Part shown: piece after piece, positions 1 through 5,050 of the stretch | How positions within the stretch are numbered: the first letter of the stretch is position 1 | Layout of the letters: the number at the start of each line of letters is the position of its first letter | Translations under genes and position numbers: made by a program | Assembly: GCA_009392075.1 (NCBI GenBank) | Contig: VFHG01000269.1 | Location: 1-5,408, forward strand | Direction of reading: 5' to 3' | Length of the DNA: 5,408 bases | Source of the DNA: SAR202 cluster bacterium | GTDB taxonomy: Bacteria; Chloroflexota; Dehalococcoidia; UBA3495 | The notes under the pieces: model-generated | The model's input: the letters and a program-made list of their open reading frames with translations, nothing else | Databases searched by the model: none | What the model was told of the DNA's origin: nothing

Positions 1-21
1 TGTCAGCTGTCAGCTGTCAGC
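1..21. repeat. Tandem heptad repeat, three copies of TGTCAGC
   Basis: Three perfect head-to-tail copies of the 7-bp unit TGTCAGC (1-7, 8-14, 15-21) are read directly. The last base overlaps the stop codon of the minus-strand gene ending at 21, so the array starts at that gene's 3' end and may continue beyond the window edge. A degenerate version of the same unit lies at 1145-1175, at the other end of this gene. No T-run accompanies it, so it is not called a terminator. Whether it is a dispersed genomic repeat family is inference. Confidence 0.8.
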
Positions 22-1121
22 TAATTGTGACAACCTCGGGCTGTGATGTCCCAGACCACTTCCACTTTGCCTTTGCGTAGGCCGATGAATCGGTCCCAGC
101 GGCTGACCATGGCGTCTTGTTGGGCCGGTATTAGCAGAACTTGGTCGCCAACTTTCAGGCTGGTTCCGGATTCAAGCTTGAATACGGCGTGGTCACTGTC
201 CAGAGCCGCCACGGTGACACCGGGCCGTTCAAACACGGTGGGCATGCCGGATAGGCTGCTCACGGCGCGTACACCGGCATCGCCAATGGCAATTCCAGGC
301 CTGGGTGTGCTGATGATAGTGGTTAGAATCTTCCCCGCGTAATGGAACTCGGTCATGTAGCTGTAGTGGGTCTCCATCATCAGGTAGCTGCCGCCCTGAA
401 TCTCGGTGACGCCGGGAATCTCCGCGGCCACATCATAGCTCCAGGTTTCCCCCGTAGATACGATATCCATGGGGATACCCTGCCCCTCAATGGCATCCTT
501 GAGGTCGATCACACCCTTGATGGCGCGGTTGGCCTCCACAGCCCGGTCTTCCCTGTCGGGCATGTCGGGAATCGTCTGGTGGCTCATCACCCCTCGGAAG
601 CGCAACCCGGGCAGTGATGCGATCTCCTTGGCCAGGGCCACTCCTTGGTCGATCTCCCGCACTCCACAACGGCGCAGACCGGTCTCCAGTTCGATGATCA
701 CCCCAATTTCCACCCCCCGGGCCGTTGCCGCCTTGGAGATATCTCTGGCGTTGGCTGCTTGTTCGCAGGCCACCAGCAACTCGGCCTGGTCGGCCAGGGA
801 GCAGAGTCTGTCGATCTTCATCAGTTCCACTATCTCCGAGGTGATGAACACGCTGGCAATTCCACCGTGGACCATGACCTCGGCCTCGGACACCTTGGCA
901 GCACAGACCCCGCCCACGGTCCCGCCCCGGCGTATCTGCCGGTGGGCGATGGCCGGGGTCTTGTGGTTCTTGGCATGGCCCCGGAGCTTGGCGGTGGTGC
1001 CGGCATACGTGCTGGCAATGACGTCAATATTGTTGTCCAGATCGTCCATGTCAATAATCAGACAAGGAGTGTCCAAGTCTTCAATGGGCGTTCCAGGAGT
1101 GGGCCGGTAATGTTCGTTCAT
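21..1121 (-). CDS. D-threonine aldolase / D-serine dehydratase (DSD1) family PLP protein, active-lysine copy
   Basis: This is a 366-residue protein of fold-type III (alanine racemase-like N-terminal TIM barrel, about residues 15-260, then a D-serine dehydratase-like C-terminal domain, about 265-360). Length is normal for the family. The N-terminal TPCLIIDMDDLDNNI matches the usual entry strand. R47-G-H-A-K51-N-H-K matches the PLP-lysine signature RPHxKTHK, so K51 should form the internal aldimine. RRCGV (150-154), the SxGxTxxY-like stretch at 222-229 and DAG (281-283) also fit. Members cleave or dehydrate beta-hydroxy amino acids such as D-threonine, D-serine or 3-hydroxyaspartate. The metal-site motif PxHxD/C reads PAQQD (332-336): the histidine is glutamine (Q334), although D336 is kept. 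A classical metal-dependent reaction is therefore uncertain, and no substrate is assigned. The ATG start is preceded by GGAG with 8-nt spacing. It is probably cotranscribed with the paralog 57 bp upstream. Confidence 0.88.
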   Translation of the reverse strand: MNEHYRPTPGTPIEDLDTPCLIIDMDDLDNNIDVIASTYAGTTAKLRGHAKNHKTPAIAHRQIRRGGTVGGVCAAKVSEAEVMVHGGIASVFITSEIVELMKIDRLCSLADQAELLVACEQAANARDISKAATARGVEIGVIIELETGLRRCGVREIDQGVALAKEIASLPGLRFRGVMSHQTIPDMPDREDRAVEANRAIKGVIDLKDAIEGQGIPMDIVSTGETWSYDVAAEIPGVTEIQGGSYLMMETHYSYMTEFHYAGKILTTIISTPRPGIAIGDAGVRAVSSLSGMPTVFERPGVTVAALDSDHAVFKLESGTSLKVGDQVLLIPAQQDAMVSRWDRFIGLRKGKVEVVWDITARGCHN

Positions 1122-1144
1122 TTAATAATCTCCGATTTTAGGCG

Positions 1145-1175
1145 TCAGCAATCAGGAAGCCGAAAGCTGATTGCT
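1145..1175. repeat. Inverted heptad-type repeat between the two DSD1-like genes
   Basis: AGCAATCAG (1147-1155) and CTGATTGCT (1167-1175) are perfect 9-bp inverted copies around an 11-nt spacer. The left half reads as heptads TCAGCAA (1145-1151) and TCAGGAA (1152-1158). The right half reads GCCGAAA, GCTGATT, GCT in the opposite orientation. These resemble the TGTCAGC heptads at 1-21. On the minus strand the hairpin begins 4 nt after the stop codon of the upstream gene and is not followed by a U-run, so it is a poor intrinsic terminator. It may be an mRNA-stabilising or processing hairpin, or a REP-like dispersed repeat. Confidence 0.7.
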
Positions 1176-1178
1176 CGT

Positions 1179-2291
1179 CTACGCCAGTCTTCCTCGGGCC
1201 GAGATGGGCCAGAAGCCTTCCAGTTTGCCGTTCTTGGCAGCGCGGAAGTAATCGTACTGATTGACGCTGACGCCCAGTTCGTAGGGCACTAGCCAGGCTT
1301 TGTCGCCGGGGTTCAGTTTGCTCTGGGCGTCGCCTTCCAATTCGACGATGCCGTGCTCGGCGCTGAACCGGGTGGCTTCCGCGCCGTCGATCCCCTCCAG
1401 AACGGGCCTGCCTTGGTCAGGGGCCGTTGCCTTATGGCCCGCGTCTAAGACGGCCATTCCATCTATTGGGTGGGAGATCACCGACGCCAATATCTTGGCC
1501 GCAGGGTTAAGATCGGGGAGGAAGGACTTCAGCCGGTGGTCCATCAGCGGATACCGTCCGGCGCGGACCTCGGTTACTCCGGCCATTTGAATGGCTTGGG
1601 CATAGCAGTGGGCGCCGCCGACGCTGACCACTTCGATGGACAATCCGCCCTGTTCCATCGCCTCTTTGCTATCCAGAATCACTTGAAGGTTGGCTTTGGT
1701 CTGGGATTCATGTTCTGATGGATCGTCGCCACCCTTGGGGCCTGGTACCGAACCCATGATGCCGACCAGCTTCAACCCTGGCAGTCCGTCGACTCTCTGG
1801 GTTAGCTTCAATGCCTCGACACCTGGGGATATCCCGCAACGGCCCATGCCGGCGTCGATCTCAACCAAGACCTGCAACTCCACTCCGGCCGCCACGGCCC
1901 CAGATGATAGTTGCTGAGCGTTGTCCAGGTTGTCGACGGCGATACCGATGCTTGCCTGGGCGGCCAGGGCGCAGAGCCGCCGAATCTTGGAGACGGTCAC
2001 CACCTGGTTGGCCAGTAGAATGTCGTCGAACCCCGAGTTAGCAAAAACCTCGGCCTCACCCAGAGTGGTCACGGCGATGCCGCCCACAGTGCCGCCGGCG
2101 TCCAGTTGCCGATGGGCTATCTGGGGGCACAGGTGGCTGGTAACCACAGGCCTGGCTTTGGCCGTCCTTGCCGCGAAATAGCCCTGGAATGTCTGAATGT
2201 TCTTGTCCATGACATCCAGGTCCAGGACCAACGCCGGTGTATCCAGTTCTTCTACCGGAGTGCCCACCGGCTGAAAAATGGGACGTTCCAT
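1179..2291 (-). CDS. DSD1 / D-threonine aldolase-like paralog lacking the PLP lysine (probable pseudoenzyme subunit)
   Basis: This 370-residue protein is homologous to the one at 21-1121 and aligns with it without gaps for about the first 150 residues (shared GTPxExLDTP, IAHRQ, GGTVGG, RRLC, RCG). It has the same alanine-racemase-like barrel plus D-serine dehydratase-like C-terminal domain (about 268-365; DAGHK at 283-287, AEHG at 311-314). The PLP signature is destroyed: R47-P-V-V-T51-S-H-L replaces RPHxKTHK, so threonine (ACC codon) sits where the paralog has K51. The metal motif is also gone, with PYELG (336-340) in place of PxHxD. The reading frame is intact, so it looks like a conserved protein that is not a standard PLP enzyme. 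It may be a structural or regulatory partner, or may bind another ligand. The ATG at 2291 is chosen over a GTG at 2315 because GGAG lies 9 nt upstream and because the N-terminus then aligns residue for residue with the paralog. It is first in the minus-strand operon. Confidence 0.85.
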   Translation of the reverse strand: MERPIFQPVGTPVEELDTPALVLDLDVMDKNIQTFQGYFAARTAKARPVVTSHLCPQIAHRQLDAGGTVGGIAVTTLGEAEVFANSGFDDILLANQVVTVSKIRRLCALAAQASIGIAVDNLDNAQQLSSGAVAAGVELQVLVEIDAGMGRCGISPGVEALKLTQRVDGLPGLKLVGIMGSVPGPKGGDDPSEHESQTKANLQVILDSKEAMEQGGLSIEVVSVGGAHCYAQAIQMAGVTEVRAGRYPLMDHRLKSFLPDLNPAAKILASVISHPIDGMAVLDAGHKATAPDQGRPVLEGIDGAEATRFSAEHGIVELEGDAQSKLNPGDKAWLVPYELGVSVNQYDYFRAAKNGKLEGFWPISARGRLA

Positions 2292-2300
2292 ATCGGTTGT

Positions 2301-2304
2301 CTCC
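2301..2304 (-). promoter_or_regulatory. Ribosome binding site fixing the start at 2291
   Basis: GGAG on the minus strand lies 9 nt upstream of the ATG at 2291. It supports that start over the GTG at 2315, which would add eight residues not shared with the paralog and would lie in the loop of the adjacent hairpin. Confidence 0.7.
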
Positions 2305-2305
2305 A

Positions 2306-2322
2306 GCGGCCTCACGGGCCGC
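2306..2322 (-). promoter_or_regulatory. GC-rich leader hairpin next to a Shine-Dalgarno site
   Basis: GCGGCC (2306-2311) and GGCCGC (2317-2322) form a perfect 6-bp GC-only stem with a 5-nt loop. In the minus-strand transcript the stem ends one nucleotide before the GGAG of the DSD1-like gene starting at 2291. No U-run follows, so it is not a terminator. An effect on translation initiation is possible but is inference. Confidence 0.45.
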
Positions 2323-2331
2323 CTATTATGA

Positions 2332-2357
2332 AATTAGGGACGCCGGGAATTTAGGGA
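2332..2357. repeat. Short direct repeat TTAGGGA
   Basis: AATTAGGGA (2332-2340) and AATTTAGGGA (2348-2357) are near-identical, with the TTAGGGA cores 17 bp apart. They lie in the middle of the divergent region, where regulator sites would be expected. No known operator is recognised, and two short copies can occur by chance. Confidence 0.35.
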
Positions 2358-2446
2358 AGCAGGCTGGATGGGCAGAAGAATACCATAATCCAAGACAGGG
2401 CACAGGCGTGGTTGCAATTCCCTACTGCCGGTGCAACAATTTCAGC

Positions 2447-2471
2447 GGCTGCCGAGGCAGCCATATTTTTT
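2447..2471 (+). terminator. Terminator-like hairpin in the CoA-transferase leader (possible attenuator)
   Basis: GGCTGCC (2447-2453) and GGCAGCC (2456-2462) are perfect inverted copies. They fold as a 6-bp stem with a CGAG tetraloop and are followed by ATA and six T residues (2466-2471). This has the form of an intrinsic terminator, yet it lies just before the Shine-Dalgarno GGAG (2472-2475) of the first CoA-transferase gene. The element CTGCC at 2425-2429 could pair with GGCAG at 2456-2460 and so compete with the hairpin. No long gene reads into it from the left on the plus strand, so it would act in the leader of the downstream operon if transcription starts upstream of it. The attenuator role is inference. 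Confidence 0.45.
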
Positions 2472-2475
2472 GGAG
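2472..2475 (+). promoter_or_regulatory. Ribosome binding site fixing the start at 2484
   Basis: GGAG lies 8 nt before the ATG at 2484. This start gives the family-typical N-terminus MPGLLEGVKVLDLTH. A TTG-initiated extension from 2412 would add 24 residues with no family resemblance and would run through the hairpin. Confidence 0.75.
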
Positions 2476-2483
2476 ACTTGTGG

Positions 2484-3722
2484 ATGCCAGGACTACTAGA
2501 AGGGGTCAAGGTATTGGACCTTACCCACTATATCGCCGGGCCATATTGCACCAAACTGCTGTCTGGACTTGGCGCGGACGTAATCAAAGTTGAGCGGCTC
2601 GGAGCGGGTGACGGAATGCGGTGGCTGGGGCCGTTTTCTTCTGGAGCGGAGGTCATTACCGGAGATTCTGCTCCGGAAGATGGGGCTTGGTTTCTTTATC
2701 TGAATACCGCCAAGCAGAGTTTGGCGTTAGACCTCAAGTCATCCAGTGGACGGCGGGTGATTCTGGAGCTGGCTGCCAAGGCTGACATCCTGGTGGAGAA
2801 TTTCGCCCCCGGCGGCATGGACAGTTTGGTGCTTTCTTATGACGACCTTAAGAAAGCCAATCCGGCTTTGGTGGTGACGTCTATCTCCAACTTTGGCCAG
2901 ACCGGCCCCTACCGCGACTGGAAAGCGTCGGAGTTGAACCTCTACGCCATCGGCGGATTAATGAATATCACCGGAGAGCCGGAGCAGGAGCCATTGAGAG
3001 AGGGCATGCCTTTGGCCCAGTTGGGCGCGGGACAGAACGCTTTCGCCGCTACCATGGCCGCGCTTATGTACGCCGAGGAGACCGGCGAGGGCCAGCAGAT
3101 CGATGTGTCCATCGCCGAATACGCCACCAACATCTTGGAAAACGCGCTGATGCAGTTCAGCTACTCGGGCCAGGAATATAGCCGTGTGGGCAACCGGGGC
3201 TACGGCCGCGCCGCCTGGGGCATCTACCCCTGCCAGAACGGCCACGTTGGCATCATCGCCGGGCCGGACCAACGGTGGCCGGAGGTAGCCCGGATCATGG
3301 GAAGAGAAGAGCTGTCCGACCCCCGGTTCACTTCCCGGGCCGGGAGACTAGAGCACGCCGACGAAGTGGATGCCTACATGCTGCCCTTCCTCATCGACAA
3401 CGACAAGATAGACATCTTCAAGGCCGGGCAGGAAAGCGGGTTAGGCTTCAGCTTCGTCGCCACCATGGAAGACATCCTTCAGATGGAGCAGCTTCTGGAC
3501 CGGGACTATTTCGTTGAACTGGATCATCCGGTGGCTGGAAAGCTAACCTACCCCGGCGCTCCAATCATGCCCGAAGACAGCGTCGATGCCTGGGTCTTCA
3601 AACGGGCGCCGCTGCTTGGGGAACATACCGCCGAGGCGCTAACGTCCTGGCTGGGCTACTCAAGAGCGCAGGTGTCGGAGTTGGTGGACCAGGGCGTGCT
3701 GGCTCAGAGCGAGGGGGTGTAG
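2484..3722 (+). CDS. CaiB/BaiF (class III) CoA-transferase family protein lacking the catalytic aspartate
   Basis: This 412-residue protein has the normal length and domain order of family III CoA-transferases. The N-terminal Rossmann-like part is marked by GVKVLDLTHYIAGP (7-20) and LGADVIKVER (29-38). A conserved ENFAPG stretch (105-110) and GQTGPY (138-143) follow. GEGQQIDVS (201-209) marks the centre, and LLGEHTAEAL (377-386) with the GV-ending tail marks the C-terminus. The family moves CoA between carboxylic acids through an aspartyl-CoA thioester. The aspartate expected in the P-L-G-D-x-x-A-G motif is glutamine here: PLAQLGAG at 176-183, Q179, codon CAG. Alone it should not use the standard mechanism. 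It is followed after 4 bp by a homolog that keeps the aspartate, which suggests a non-catalytic subunit of a heteromer. Some known transferases of the family, such as BbsE/BbsF and SmtA/SmtB, are made of two different subunits. Confidence 0.9.
   Translation: MPGLLEGVKVLDLTHYIAGPYCTKLLSGLGADVIKVERLGAGDGMRWLGPFSSGAEVITGDSAPEDGAWFLYLNTAKQSLALDLKSSSGRRVILELAAKADILVENFAPGGMDSLVLSYDDLKKANPALVVTSISNFGQTGPYRDWKASELNLYAIGGLMNITGEPEQEPLREGMPLAQLGAGQNAFAATMAALMYAEETGEGQQIDVSIAEYATNILENALMQFSYSGQEYSRVGNRGYGRAAWGIYPCQNGHVGIIAGPDQRWPEVARIMGREELSDPRFTSRAGRLEHADEVDAYMLPFLIDNDKIDIFKAGQESGLGFSFVATMEDILQMEQLLDRDYFVELDHPVAGKLTYPGAPIMPEDSVDAWVFKRAPLLGEHTAEALTSWLGYSRAQVSELVDQGVLAQSEGV
3712..3717 (+). promoter_or_regulatory. 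Ribosome binding site inside the end of the preceding gene
   Basis: AGGGGG lies 9 nt before the ATG at 3727, within the last codons of the upstream CoA-transferase gene. It supports that ATG over the in-frame ATG at 3748, where GAGAG is too close. The arrangement suggests translational coupling of the pair. Confidence 0.6.
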
Positions 3723-3726
3723 CGGC

Positions 3727-5010
3727 ATGCAGAAACCTCCCGAGAGAATGCCACTCAAGAATTATCGCGTATTGGACCTATCCCGCATCTGGGCGGGGCC
3801 TTATTGCACGAAACTGTTCGCCGACATGGGCGCTGAGATCATCAAGATGGAGTCCCTTAGCGTCTACGACTCCCACCGGGGTCCAATCAACCCGGCCAAA
3901 GGCATCGCCGCATACCCCGACGGGGAACCCGGAGATGAGCCCTGGAACCGAAACGGCTGGTTCAATTGCCTGCATATGTCCAAGTACGGCGTGACGCTGG
4001 AACTGAAAAAGGCCGAAGGCCGAAGGGTCTTCGAGCGGTTGGTGTCTATCAGCGATATCGTCATCGAGAATTTCCGGCAGGGAAGCCTGGAAAGGCTGGG
4101 CTATACCTACGAGGAATTGCGGAAACATAGGCCCGACCTGATCTATGTCTCCATGCCGGCCTTCGGCAACACCGGTCCCTGGAAAGGTTATCTTGGCTAC
4201 GGCATCGGCCAGGAGCAGCTATCCGGCATGGCCCACATGACCGGCTACCGGGGCGAGGGGCCCATGAAGTCAGGAATCAACCACGGAGACCCCATCACCG
4301 GCTCCCACGCCGCTGGGGTCCTGATGGCGGCCCTGCGCCACCGCCGCCGCACCGGCAAGGGCATGTACATCGATGTCTCACAGCAGGAGTCCTCGGTTGC
4401 ATTGATGGGGCCGGAGGTGCTGGCCTATCAGATGACCGGGCAGGAACCGGAACGCCGGGGCAACCGCTCGGGTTGGTACGCTCCGGCCAACAGCTACCCC
4501 TGCGCCGGAGAAGACCGTTGGGTGACCATCGCGGCCACCAACCAAGACCAGTGGCGGAGCCTGGCTCAGGCCATGGATGCCGCCGGACTGGTCGACGACC
4601 CTCGGTTCGCCACCAACGAAGCCCGTCGTGAAAACCACGACGACCTGGACCAGATCATCTCGGAGTGGACCATCGGTCTAGAGGCCTATGATTTGTCCAG
4701 CAAACTGCAACGGTTGGGCGTCCCCGCCGGACCCGTACTCCGTGGCCCAGATCTGTTACAAGACGCCCACTATAAAGACCGGGGTACTTTCGTCACAGTT
4801 GACCACCCACAGGTGGGGCCCAAGCAGTATCCGGGGATACCGTGGAAGATGTCAGCAACCCCCGGAGTAGTCCGCTGGCCGTCGCCAACACTGGGACAGC
4901 ACAACCGTGAGGTCTACGGCGAACTGTTAGGACTGACCGGGCTGGAGATCGACCAACTGGACCAGACCGGGATCATCGGGACCAAGCCCACCGGCTCGCG
5001 AATCATCTAG
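3727..5010 (+). CDS. CaiB/BaiF (class III) CoA-transferase, catalytic copy
   Basis: This 427-residue family III CoA-transferase has the expected order of motifs: YRVLDLSRIWAGP (13-25), MGAEIIKMES (34-43), IENFRQG (113-119), NTGPW (148-152), TGKGMYIDVS (209-218), GVPAGPV (331-337) and a C-terminal LGQHNREVYGELLGL (389-403). The catalytic aspartate is present: D188 in HGDPITG (187-192 region), so an aspartyl-CoA intermediate is possible. It carries a longer loop at about 45-80 (YPDGEPGDEPWNRNG near 63-77) than the neighbour, which is seen in one subgroup of the family. The acid substrate and CoA donor cannot be read from sequence. The gene starts 4 bp after its paralog, whose matching residue is glutamine, so the two probably form one enzyme. 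A cytoplasmic location is expected because no signal peptide or membrane segment is visible. An MFS transporter gene follows closely. Confidence 0.92.
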   Translation: MQKPPERMPLKNYRVLDLSRIWAGPYCTKLFADMGAEIIKMESLSVYDSHRGPINPAKGIAAYPDGEPGDEPWNRNGWFNCLHMSKYGVTLELKKAEGRRVFERLVSISDIVIENFRQGSLERLGYTYEELRKHRPDLIYVSMPAFGNTGPWKGYLGYGIGQEQLSGMAHMTGYRGEGPMKSGINHGDPITGSHAAGVLMAALRHRRRTGKGMYIDVSQQESSVALMGPEVLAYQMTGQEPERRGNRSGWYAPANSYPCAGEDRWVTIAATNQDQWRSLAQAMDAAGLVDDPRFATNEARRENHDDLDQIISEWTIGLEAYDLSSKLQRLGVPAGPVLRGPDLLQDAHYKDRGTFVTVDHPQVGPKQYPGIPWKMSATPGVVRWPSPTLGQHNREVYGELLGLTGLEIDQLDQTGIIGTKPTGSRII

Positions 5011-5050
5011 TTTGCATTCCGCCGGCGATTTCTCTCCTCCCGATAGGGGT

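Larger units (their letters stand above)
2292..2483. promoter_or_regulatory. Divergent intergenic control region
   Basis: This 192-bp gap separates the minus-strand DSD1-like operon from the plus-strand CoA-transferase operon and must hold promoters for both. It contains GC-rich hairpins immediately before each gene's Shine-Dalgarno site, a direct repeat at 2332-2357, and an inverted repeat GTTGCA (2411-2416) / TGCAAC (2432-2437). No sigma-70 pair is convincing. The best plus-strand match is TTGCAA at 2412 with AACAAT at 2435 (17-bp spacer), 4 of 6 at each box. CATAAT on the minus strand (2330-2325) lacks a good -35. The control role is inferred from gene orientation. Confidence 0.6.

Noticed and set aside
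1..21. CRISPR-like or phase-variable repeat
   Set aside because: The units are only 7 bp with no spacers, so it is not CRISPR. The array lies at the 3' end of a gene rather than in a promoter or early coding region, so phase variation is not supported.
469..1110. Long plus-strand open frame (213 codons) opposite the DSD1-like gene
   Set aside because: It is antisense to a well-supported gene, its product is rich in Ser, Arg and Pro with no recognisable domain, and no ribosome site precedes it. Long antisense frames are common opposite GC-rich genes.
1145..1175. Intrinsic terminator between the two DSD1-like genes
   Set aside because: The stem is perfect but no U-run follows on the minus strand, and the downstream gene is only 57 bp away with its own ribosome site, so cotranscription is more likely.
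2292..2315. GTG start at 2315 for the DSD1-like gene
   Set aside because: The ATG at 2291 has a better ribosome site and aligns exactly with the paralog's N-terminus. The GTG falls in a hairpin loop.
2412..2440. Sigma-70 promoter TTGCAA-N17-AACAAT
   Set aside because: Only 4 of 6 matches at each box, and the boxes overlap an inverted repeat, so it is too weak to call as a promoter.
2412..2483. N-terminal extension of the first CoA-transferase from a TTG at 2412
   Set aside because: The added 24 residues have no family similarity and cross the terminator-like hairpin. The ATG at 2484 has GGAG at 8 nt and gives the typical N-terminus.
2958..3272. Minus-strand open frame within the first CoA-transferase gene
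   Set aside because: The sense frame has clear family motifs throughout this stretch, and the antisense product shows no family resemblance.
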